Positions 1 to 5,276 of a stretch of 5,276 nucleotides of DNA are shown piece after piece (the first letter of the stretch is position 1; each line of letters begins with the position of its first letter). The notes beneath the pieces were generated by a model. That model made no database searches and was not told where the DNA came from. It saw nothing but the letters and a program-made list of their open reading frames with translations. The DNA lies in NCBI GenBank assembly GCA_005888425.1, contig VAZF01000249.1, positions 1 to 5,276 on the forward strand. Direction: 5' to 3'. A program made the position numbers and the translations under genes. Source of the DNA: Alphaproteobacteria bacterium. GTDB lineage: Bacteria; Pseudomonadota; Alphaproteobacteria; ATCC43930; CGMCC-115725.

Positions 1-75
1 GAGTTCGTTCGGCTCCCACCGGCTCCACAACCGCACAGCGCCGCCGGAGCCCGCCTGCACGAACCAGCAGAGTAA
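1..75 (+). CDS. Possible 3' end of an unidentified upstream gene (partial)
   Basis: Reading from base 1 gives 24 sense codons ending in TAA at 73-75. The residues are rich in Pro, Ala and His (it ends in ARLHEPAE) and match no family I recognise. Too little is visible to assign a function, and the stretch could equally be non-coding, since chance open frames are common at this GC content. If real, the gene ends 78 bases before the BadI-like gene on the same strand, which would allow co-transcription. It does not resemble the C-terminus of a short-chain dehydrogenase such as BadH, which precedes badI in Rhodopseudomonas palustris. Confidence 0.25.
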   Translation, partial: EFVRLPPAPQPHSAAGARLHEPAE

Positions 76-139
76 TCAGCGCAGGCCTTGCGCCGCCGGC
101 AGCTTCCGCCGCATCGTCCGAGGCCGGTATCGACCCTCC

Positions 140-143
140 GGAG
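140..143 (+). promoter_or_regulatory. Ribosome binding site of the BadI-like gene
   Basis: GGAG lies 10 bases before the ATG at 154. The spacing is slightly long but usable, and it supports this start, which also gives the normal N-terminus for the family (a short beta strand followed by a conserved INRP motif). Confidence 0.5.
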
Positions 144-153
144 CTGAGCCCCC

Positions 154-957
154 ATGGCCTATCAGGACATCCTCTACGACAAGCGCGACGGCATCGCGAC
201 GATCACGATCAACCGCCCGACGGTGCTGAATGCGTTTCGCGCCGACACCGTCGAGGCGATGCTCGACGCCATGCGCGACGCCGAAGAGGATGAGGATATC
301 GGCGTTGTCGTGCTGGCCGGGGCCGGGGACCGCGCCTTCTGCTCGGGCGGCGACAATTCGGCGCGCGCCAGCGGCTCGCAATCCGATAAGGGCTATGGCG
401 GCCGCGGTCTCGTCGGTCTACCGATTGAGGAATTGCACGGCATGATTCGCGAGAGCCGGAAGCCCGTCATCGCCAAAGTGCAGGGCTACGCGATCGGCGG
501 CGGCAACGTGCTGGCGACGGTCTGCGACCTGACGATCGCCTCCGAAAAGGCCGTCTTCGGCCAGGTCGGACCTCGCGTCGGCTCGGTCGATCCCGGCTGG
601 GGCACCGCGTTTCTCGCGCGTCATGTCGGCGACAAGCGGGCGCGCGAGATCTGGTTTCTGTGCCGTCGCTATACCGCCGCCGAGGCGTTTCAGATGGGCC
701 TCGTCAACAAGGTCGTGCCCGCCGAGCAGCTTGATGCCGAGGTCGAGGCGTGGTGCCGCGAGATCCTGGCGCTCAGCCCAACTGCGATCGCGATCGCGAA
801 GCGCTCCTTTAACGCCGACAGCGACAATATCCGCGGCATCGGCGCCTTGGGCTTCGAGGCCTTGGCGCTTTATTACAACAGCGAGGAATCGAAGGAGGGC
901 ACGGCCGCCTTCCTCGAAAAGCGCCGCCCCGACTTCCGCAAGCGTAAACGCAGTTAA
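154..957 (+). CDS. badI: 2-ketocyclohexanecarboxyl-CoA hydrolase (BadI-like), crotonase superfamily
   Basis: A 267-residue cytoplasmic enzyme of the enoyl-CoA hydratase/isomerase superfamily. Known BadI opens the ring of 2-ketocyclohexanecarboxyl-CoA by hydrolysis to give pimelyl-CoA, in anaerobic benzoate and cyclohexanecarboxylate degradation. Visible motifs are INRP (19-22), FCSGGD (62-67), GYAIGGGNVL (111-120, with the oxyanion-hole glycines), FGQVGPRVGSVDPGWG (135-150), KRAREIWFLC (161-170), SPTAIAIAKRSFN (208-220) and YY (240-241) near a C-terminal RRPDF. The closest look-alike is MenB (1,4-dihydroxy-2-naphthoyl-CoA synthase), with the same ring-closing/opening fold. I favour BadI because GLVGLPIEELH (85-95), VQGYAIGGGNVLAT and GSVDPGWGTAFLAR follow the R. 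palustris BadI sequence as I remember it, where MenB typically has GSFDGGWG. Many alphaproteobacteria also make ubiquinone rather than menaquinone. The superfamily is certain; the exact substrate is inferred. No other bad gene is visible. Confidence 0.8.
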   Translation: MAYQDILYDKRDGIATITINRPTVLNAFRADTVEAMLDAMRDAEEDEDIGVVVLAGAGDRAFCSGGDNSARASGSQSDKGYGGRGLVGLPIEELHGMIRESRKPVIAKVQGYAIGGGNVLATVCDLTIASEKAVFGQVGPRVGSVDPGWGTAFLARHVGDKRAREIWFLCRRYTAAEAFQMGLVNKVVPAEQLDAEVEAWCREILALSPTAIAIAKRSFNADSDNIRGIGALGFEALALYYNSEESKEGTAAFLEKRRPDFRKRKRS

Positions 958-1014
958 CGCGGGGATGCCGCCGCACTGTTGGCGTGTAGAACGAGAATAC
1001 GACTGAATGTCCCT
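958..1014. other. Short gap between badI-like and DUF1800 genes
   Basis: These 57 bases separate the badI-like stop from the first ATG of the DUF1800 frame. I see no strong terminator hairpin, no clear promoter and no convincing Shine-Dalgarno before the ATG at 1015. A TTG at 979 is in frame with the DUF1800 gene and could extend it by 12 codons, with GGGG at 961-964 as a weak, distant ribosome site. Confidence 0.4.
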
Positions 1015-2565
1015 ATGAGAACCCGTTTCGCCAATTCCGTCGTCCCGGCGAAGGCCGGGACCCACTCATCAGAGGCACGAGCACCTGAACGGTGGATCCC
1101 GGCCTTCGCCGCGATAACCGTGGTGGTTCTGCTGTTTCTCGGGTTTTGCGGAGCGGCTGTTGCTGCCGATCGCTCCTCGGACCGTCAGATACTGCACATT
1201 CTCGATCGGCTGGCCTTTGGGCCGAGCGCGGCGGACGTCAAGCACATCAAGGCGCTCGGCATCGACCGCTACATCGCCGAGCAGCTCGATCCCGCCTCGA
1301 TGCCCGAACCGTCCGCACTGACCGACCGCCTCGCTGCCCTCGAGACGCTCAAGCTCGATCCGGTGCAGCTCTTCGCCGAATACGGGCCGCTGCGCGCGAC
1401 CGATGGCATGCAGCCCTCGCCCGAGGACCAGAAGGCGCGGCGCCAGCATGCCCGGCTGATCCTCGAACAGGCGCAGACCGCCCGCATCTGGCGCGCCCTC
1501 TACAGCCCGCGCCAGCTGCAGGAGGTCATGGTCGATTTCTGGTACAACCATTTCAATGTCTTCGCGAACAAGGCGCTCGACCGGCTGTGGATCGGCGCCT
1601 ACGAGGCCGAGGCGATCCGCCCCCACGCGCTGGGACGTTTCCGCGATCTTCTCGGCGCGACCGCGCACCACCCGGCGATGCTGTTCTATCTCGACAACGC
1701 GCAGAACGCCGCTGCCGGCAGCAAGGGCTTGAACGGCCGCGAGGCTGGGATCAACGAAAACTATGCGCGCGAGCTGATGGAATTGCACACGCTCGGCGCC
1801 GATGGCGGCTACACGCAGGACGATGTCGTCGCGCTGGCGCGCATCCTGACCGGCTGGGGGCTCGCGCGGCCAAACGCGTTGCCGGTTTCGGGCAGTGGGT
1901 TCGTGTTCTATCCCGCGCGTCACGACAATGGCGACAAGCATTTCCTCGGTCAGGACATCGCGGGGAATGGCGAAGCGGAAGGTGAGGCCGCGCTCGATAT
2001 CCTCGCGAAAAGCCCGGCGACCGCGCGTCATATCGCCTTCGAGCTGACCCAGTATTTTGTCGCCGACCAGCCGCCGCCGGCACTCGTCGATCGGCTCGCA
2101 ACGCGTTTTCAGGAGACCGACGGCGATATTAAATCCGTGCTGAAGGCGCTGTTCGCCAGCCGCGAATTCCGCGACAGCGCCGCCGCGAAATACAAATCGC
2201 CCTACCGCTTTGTGCTGTCCGCGGCGCGCGCCGCCGGTGCGCAGGTCGATGATCCAAAGCCGCTGCTCGGCGCGATGACGCGGCTCGGACAGCCGCTCTA
2301 CGGCTGTATGACACCCGACGGCTACCGTGACACCGAGGCGGCGTGGCTCAGCCCCGATGCCAGCCTGCTGCGCGTCAATTTCGCCAAGGCGCTCGCCGGC
2401 GGCAACCTGCCGGTCGTCGAGGGCGCGAAACCCGTCGAAGCGGCGCCGCTCCTCGCCACCTTGGGCACGGGCCTGAGCGGAAGAACCCATCTCGCCGTGA
2501 CGCAGGCGCCGCCGGACCTACAGGCCGCCCTGATCCTCGGCAGCCCCGATTTCATGCGGCGATAG
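1015..2565 (+). CDS. DUF1800 family exported protein
   Basis: A DUF1800 (PF08811) protein, 516 residues from the ATG at 1015. Its biochemical function is unknown; the family is usually encoded next to a DUF1501 protein, as here. Typical motifs, numbered from that ATG, are LDRLAFGPS (63-71), FWYNHFNVF (175-183), MLFYLDNAQN (222-231), INENYARELMELHTLG (246-261), GYTQDDVVALARILTGW (265-281), KSPYRFVLSAAR (394-405), GCMTPDGY (430-437) and a SPDFMRR C-terminus (510-516). A hydrophobic stretch at 34-51 ending in AVA|AD looks like the core and cleavage site of a Sec signal peptide, so the mature protein probably works in the periplasm. The start is uncertain. Residues 9-35 are encoded by a palindromic repeat (1039-1119), giving an unusually long signal n-region. 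GTG at 1120 or 1123 would begin at the signal core but leave it without a basic n-region; TTG at 979 is also in frame. The domain body is intact, with no frameshift. Confidence 0.88.
   Translation: MRTRFANSVVPAKAGTHSSEARAPERWIPAFAAITVVVLLFLGFCGAAVAADRSSDRQILHILDRLAFGPSAADVKHIKALGIDRYIAEQLDPASMPEPSALTDRLAALETLKLDPVQLFAEYGPLRATDGMQPSPEDQKARRQHARLILEQAQTARIWRALYSPRQLQEVMVDFWYNHFNVFANKALDRLWIGAYEAEAIRPHALGRFRDLLGATAHHPAMLFYLDNAQNAAAGSKGLNGREAGINENYARELMELHTLGADGGYTQDDVVALARILTGWGLARPNALPVSGSGFVFYPARHDNGDKHFLGQDIAGNGEAEGEAALDILAKSPATARHIAFELTQYFVADQPPPALVDRLATRFQETDGDIKSVLKALFASREFRDSAAAKYKSPYRFVLSAARAAGAQVDDPKPLLGAMTRLGQPLYGCMTPDGYRDTEAAWLSPDASLLRVNFAKALAGGNLPVVEGAKPVEAAPLLATLGTGLSGRTHLAVTQAPPDLQAALILGSPDFMRR
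1037..1120. repeat. Dispersed palindromic repeat (VVPAKAGTH/WIPAF type) within the DUF1800 5' end
   Basis: Two arms form a perfect 15-base inverted match: CGGCGAAGGCCGGGA at 1046-1060 and TCCCGGCCTTCGCCG at 1097-1111. Weaker pairing continues outside the core (CCCA at 1061-1064 against TGG at 1093-1095, and GTC near 1039-1044 against GA/AC at 1113-1118). The loop between the arms is about 36 bases. From memory, this is an abundant intergenic repeat of Bradyrhizobium-like and related genomes. When translated it yields 'VVPAKAGTH … WIPAF' on one strand and 'GPGLRRDD' on the other. Here it is in the DUF1800 reading frame without a stop. It would fold into a strong hairpin in the mRNA. Confidence 0.8.
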
Positions 2566-2569
2566 GAAG
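2564..2569 (+). promoter_or_regulatory. Ribosome binding site of the DUF1501 gene
   Basis: AGGAAG overlaps the TAG stop of the DUF1800 gene (2563-2565) and sits 3 bases before the ATG at 2573. This supports that start and points to translational coupling of the two genes. Confidence 0.6.
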
Positions 2570-2572
2570 ACG

Positions 2573-3793
2573 ATGCACCGGCGCGATTTCCTCGGCGTCT
2601 CGGCGGGAGCTTCGCTGGCCGCATTGTGCGGCCGCGCCTGGGCCGCCTCGACCGACGCGCCGAAGCGGCTTGTCGTCGTGCTGTTGCGAGGCGCGGTCGA
2701 CGGTCTCAGCGTCGTCGTGCCGCACGGCGATGACGCCTATTACGCCACCCGCCCGACAATCGCGATCGCAAAGCCCGGCGCGGCGGAGGGAGCGCTCCCG
2801 CTCGACGAGCATTTCGGCTTGCATCCGGCGCTCGCCGCGCTGATGCCGTTGTGGCAGGAAAAACAGCTCGCTTTTGTGCACGCCGCGGGCTCGCCCGACC
2901 CGACGCGCTCGCATTTCGACGCCCAGCTCTTTATCGAAAACGGCACGCCGGGACGCCGCGCCACCGCCGATGGCTGGATGAACCGGCTGCTTGCGGCGAC
3001 GCCCGGCCTGTCGAGCGACCCGACTGAGGCCGTCGCGGTTGGCCCGATCCTGCCGCAGATCCTGAAGGGCCGCATGCCGGTCGCCAACCTGCCGCTCGGC
3101 CCGGCCGCCGCAACACCGCTCGCGATCGACAAGCCCGAAATCGCCAGCGCTTTCGACCGCCTCTATGCCGGCAAGGACGCGATCGGCCAGGCGTATCGTC
3201 AGGGCCGCAAGGCGCGCGCCGAGCTGATCGCCGGATTGCCGTCGCCCCCCGACCCCGCGGATGGCGGGGCGCCAGCGGCCAACGGTTTTCCGGCCGTGGC
3301 GGCGCGGCTTGCCGGGCTTATGGCGCACAACCGCAAGATCCGTCTCGCCCTTGTCAGCCTCGGCGGCTGGGACACTCATGTGCGCCAGGGCAATCATGCC
3401 GGGCAGTTGGCGGAGCGGCTCCGCCCGCTCGGCGACGGGCTCGCAGCGTTCGCCAAAGCGCTCGGCGCGGATTGGCGGGACACCGCCATTGTCGTGCTGT
3501 CTGAATTCGGCCGCACGGTGCGCGAGAACGGCGATGGCGGCACCGATCACGGCCACGGCAATGTCATCTGGGTATTGGGCGGCGTCGTGCAGGGCGGCCG
3601 GGTGTACGGCGAGTGGCCCGGCCTTGGATCGGACGCGCTCTACGAAAGCCGCGATCTTGCTGTGACGACCGATTTCCGTGCCGTGTTGGCGCCGGTCGTC
3701 GCGCGCCATCTGCGTCTCCCCGATCGTGCGCTGGCGACGATCTTCCCCGGCTTTTCACCGCCGCATTCCGACCTCGACCGCCTCATCGCGTAG
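2573..3793 (+). CDS. DUF1501 family Tat-exported protein
   Basis: A 406-residue DUF1501 (PF07394) protein, full length. The family is related to the alkaline phosphatase/sulfatase fold, but its substrate is unknown. The N-terminus has a twin-arginine signal: RRDFLG (3-8), a moderately hydrophobic segment (9-20) and an AWA|AS cleavage site near 22-25. It is therefore predicted to be exported already folded to the periplasm. Family motifs are LRGAVDGL (38-45), SHFDAQ (113-118), GGWDTH (264-269), SEFGRT (310-315), GTDHGHGN (323-330) and TTDFR (365-369). Asp267, His269, Glu311, Asp325, His326 and His328 are plausible metal ligands or active-site residues by analogy with the phosphatase superfamily (inference). 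Residues 223-239 are a Pro/Ala/Gly-rich loop. It starts 7 bases after the DUF1800 stop, with a ribosome site overlapping that stop, so the two genes are almost certainly co-translated and probably act together. Confidence 0.9.
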   Translation: MHRRDFLGVSAGASLAALCGRAWAASTDAPKRLVVVLLRGAVDGLSVVVPHGDDAYYATRPTIAIAKPGAAEGALPLDEHFGLHPALAALMPLWQEKQLAFVHAAGSPDPTRSHFDAQLFIENGTPGRRATADGWMNRLLAATPGLSSDPTEAVAVGPILPQILKGRMPVANLPLGPAAATPLAIDKPEIASAFDRLYAGKDAIGQAYRQGRKARAELIAGLPSPPDPADGGAPAANGFPAVAARLAGLMAHNRKIRLALVSLGGWDTHVRQGNHAGQLAERLRPLGDGLAAFAKALGADWRDTAIVVLSEFGRTVRENGDGGTDHGHGNVIWVLGGVVQGGRVYGEWPGLGSDALYESRDLAVTTDFRAVLAPVVARHLRLPDRALATIFPGFSPPHSDLDRLIA

Positions 3794-3798
3794 CCTTC

Positions 3799-3878
3799 GC
3801 GGGGATTGCTTTGCTTGGCTCGCGATGACGTCCCTCTAAGCTGCCATTGCGAGAAGCACAGCGACGATGGAATCTCCC
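3799..3878. repeat. Dispersed palindromic repeat (CATTGCGAG / GCAATC type), intergenic
   Basis: The left arm GGGGATTGCTTTGCTTGGCT, continuing CGCGATGACG (3801-3830), is roughly the reverse complement of the right arm GCCATTGCGAGAAGCACAGC, continuing GACGATGGAATCTCC (3843-3877). Matching blocks are GATT/AATC at the outside and CTCGCGATG/CATTGCGAG at the inside, around a 12-base centre. The arms have diverged, so this is probably an old copy. From memory, it resembles the 'CGTCATTGCGAGCGAAGCGAAGCAATC' palindrome common in Bradyrhizobium and Rhodopseudomonas intergenic DNA. It lies just after the DUF1501 stop, where its RNA hairpin could protect or end the upstream transcript. It has no classic T-run, so a terminator role is only a guess. 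Confidence 0.7.
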
Positions 3879-3906
3879 TGACCTCTTTCGAAAATTAGCT
3901 GCACCA

Positions 3907-5276
3907 ATGACCGAAAACCCGTTCTTCGAAGCCTGGAACACGCCGTTCGAGCTGCCGCCCTTCGACCGTATCCGGCCGGAGCATTTTCCGCCCGCCTTCG
4001 ACCGCGGCATGGCGGAGCACATCGCCGAAATCGACGGCATCGCCGGCTCCTCCGAAGCGCCCGATTTCACTAATACAATCGAGGGCTTGGAGCGCAGCGG
4101 GCGGCTGCTGCGCCGCGTCAGCCGCGTCTTCAACAACCTGACCTCGAGCGCGACAAACCCGGCGCTCGATGCGCTCGACCGGGACTACGCGCCAAAGCTC
4201 GCGGCGCACCGCAGCCGGATTATGCTCGATCCCGGCCTCTTCGCGCGCATCGACACGCTGTGGCAGGGCCGCGACCAGCTCGGTCTCGCGCCCGAGCAGC
4301 TTCGGCTTCTCGATCGCCACCATCTCAACTTCGTGCGCGCCGGCGCATTGCTCGATCCGGCGCAGAAGGCGCGCATGGCCGAGATTTCCGCGCGCCTCGC
4401 GAGCCTGCACACGTTGTTCGGTCAAAACGTGCTGCATGATGAAGACGAGTGGCGCCTTATGCTCGAGGAAGGCGACCTCGCGGGCCTGCCCGATTTCGCC
4501 CGCGCCGCTGCGGCGGAGGCGGCCAAGGCGCGCGGCCTTGACGGCCATTACGCGATTACCCTGTCGCGCGCCTCGGTCGAGCCGTTTCTGAGCTTTTCGG
4601 CCCGCCGCGATCTGCGCCGAACGGCCCACGAGGCCTGGACGGCGCGCGGCGCGCATCCCGGCGATCACGATAACCGGAAGCTGATCGGCGAGATCATGGC
4701 GTTGCGGGCCGAGCAGGCGCGGCTTCTCGGCTACGACAGTTTCGCGGCCTACCGCCTCGACGATACGATGGCAAAAACCCCGGAAGCGGCCGCGGCGTTG
4801 CTGCGTGCGGTCTGGGAGGCGGCCAAGCGCAAAGCCGCCGAGGAGCGCGCCGAACTGGAGACAATGGCTCGTGCCGACGGCCTCAACGAGCCGATCGCGC
4901 CCTGGGATTGGCGTTATTACGCCGAGAAGGTGCGGCAGGCGAAATACGCGCTCGACGAGGCTTCGGTAAAGCCGTACTTCGTGCTCGACAACATCGTCCA
5001 GGCGGCGTTCGACACGGCCGAGCGGCTGTTCGGCTTGCGCTTTATCGAGCGCCGCGACTGCCCAGTCTATCACCCGGATGTGCGCGCCTATGAGGTGCGC
5101 GACGCCGCCGATCGCCCGATCGGCCTCTTTCTGCACGACAATTTCGCGCGGCCAGGAAAGCATTCCGGCGCCTGGATGAGCAGCTACCGCGAGCAGCAAA
5201 GCCTCGACGGCGAGGTGCGGCCGATCGTCGTCAACAACAACAATTTCTCGAAGGGCGACCCGACGCTCCTCAGCTT
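3907..5276 (+). CDS. M3 family zinc metallopeptidase (Dcp / oligopeptidase A-like), 3' truncated by window
   Basis: An open frame from the ATG at 3907 runs off the window end, giving 456 residues of a protein normally about 680-700 long. It resembles peptidyl-dipeptidase Dcp / oligopeptidase A of peptidase family M3, cytoplasmic enzymes that degrade short peptides. The N-terminus (NPFFEAWNTPFELPPFDRIR, then PEHFPPAF to residue 31) is typical of alphaproteobacterial members and has no signal peptide. Other family landmarks are TNTIEGLERSG (55-65), NLTSSATNPAL (77-87), PWDWRYYAEKVR (332-343), VKPYF (354-358), FLHDNFARPGKHSGAWM (408-424) and VVNNNNFSKGDPTLLS (441-456). The HEFGH zinc motif of the family normally follows about 10 residues after the last codon seen here, so the catalytic residues cannot be checked. 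No strong Shine-Dalgarno precedes the ATG. It lies 113 bases after the DUF1501 gene, beyond a repeat, and is probably a separate transcription unit. Dcp versus OpdA cannot be settled from this part. Confidence 0.9.
   Translation, partial: MTENPFFEAWNTPFELPPFDRIRPEHFPPAFDRGMAEHIAEIDGIAGSSEAPDFTNTIEGLERSGRLLRRVSRVFNNLTSSATNPALDALDRDYAPKLAAHRSRIMLDPGLFARIDTLWQGRDQLGLAPEQLRLLDRHHLNFVRAGALLDPAQKARMAEISARLASLHTLFGQNVLHDEDEWRLMLEEGDLAGLPDFARAAAAEAAKARGLDGHYAITLSRASVEPFLSFSARRDLRRTAHEAWTARGAHPGDHDNRKLIGEIMALRAEQARLLGYDSFAAYRLDDTMAKTPEAAAALLRAVWEAAKRKAAEERAELETMARADGLNEPIAPWDWRYYAEKVRQAKYALDEASVKPYFVLDNIVQAAFDTAERLFGLRFIERRDCPVYHPDVRAYEVRDAADRPIGLFLHDNFARPGKHSGAWMSSYREQQSLDGEVRPIVVNNNNFSKGDPTLLS

Noticed and set aside
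783..800. Overlapping GCGATCGC octamers resembling a HIP1-like repeat
   Set aside because: They fall inside a conserved coding stretch (TAIAIAKRS) and are explained by Ala/Ile codon choice in GC-rich DNA.
154..957. MenB (1,4-dihydroxy-2-naphthoyl-CoA synthase) as the identity of the crotonase
   Set aside because: MenB is very similar in several stretches (REIWFLCR, GLVNKVVP, KRRPDF), but GSVDPGWGTAFLAR and GLVGLPIEELH fit BadI better. It is kept as the main alternative.
418..1065. Minus-strand open frame beginning MGPGLRRDD
   Set aside because: The N-terminus is only the translated reverse strand of the palindromic repeat at 1037-1120, and the rest shadows the BadI-like gene.
1069..2490. 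Long antisense open frame opposite the DUF1800 gene (similar ones lie at 2552-3709 and 3895-5199 on the minus strand)
   Set aside because: They are Arg/Ala/Gly-rich with no recognisable motif, and each lies opposite a clearly homologous gene. Long antisense frames are expected in GC-rich coding DNA.
3878..3906. Possible promoter in the AT-richer stretch before the peptidase gene
   Set aside because: No -35/-10 pair with sensible spacing is visible before the ATG; the TGACC-like box at 3879 would place a -10 on the start codon.
5231..5242. AAC/AAT trinucleotide run resembling a microsatellite
   Set aside because: It encodes four Asn residues at a position where M3 peptidases carry an Asn-rich strand before the zinc motif. 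It is only four codons long.

Overview
The window is GC-rich DNA with closely packed genes, all read on the + strand. It most likely comes from an alphaproteobacterium of the Hyphomicrobiales (Bradyrhizobium/Rhodopseudomonas-like or a related family). This is inferred from codon usage, from the BadI-like protein, and from two kinds of dispersed palindromic repeat that I recognise from such genomes: the 'VVPAKAGTH…WIPAF' type and the 'CATTGCGAG…GCAATC' type. No RNA gene, transposase, CRISPR array or phage gene was seen.

Layout. Bases 1-75 may hold the last codons of an unidentified upstream gene. Bases 154-957 encode a crotonase-fold enzyme that closely resembles BadI, the ring-opening 2-ketocyclohexanecarboxyl-CoA hydrolase of anaerobic benzoate / cyclohexanecarboxylate degradation. 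Bases 1015-2565 and 2573-3793 form a tight two-gene unit, a DUF1800 protein followed by a DUF1501 protein. This is a widespread and poorly characterised pair of exported proteins. The first has a Sec-like hydrophobic signal and the second a twin-arginine signal. A 113-base gap containing a palindromic repeat follows. Bases 3907 to the window end encode the first 456 residues of an M3-family (Dcp / oligopeptidase A-like) zinc peptidase, cut off just before the expected HExxH zinc motif.

How the genes relate. Only the DUF1800-DUF1501 pair is clearly a functional and transcriptional unit (7-base gap, with a Shine-Dalgarno overlapping the upstream stop). The BadI-like enzyme and the M3 peptidase look like independent neighbours; no other benzoate-pathway gene lies inside the window.

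The most noteworthy observation is that a dispersed palindromic repeat lies in-frame at the 5' end of the DUF1800 reading frame, directly before its signal-peptide core. Either a repeat has been absorbed into a coding sequence, or the true start lies downstream of it. I found no convincing new multi-gene system; most of the window is ordinary chromosomal housekeeping or accessory metabolism.
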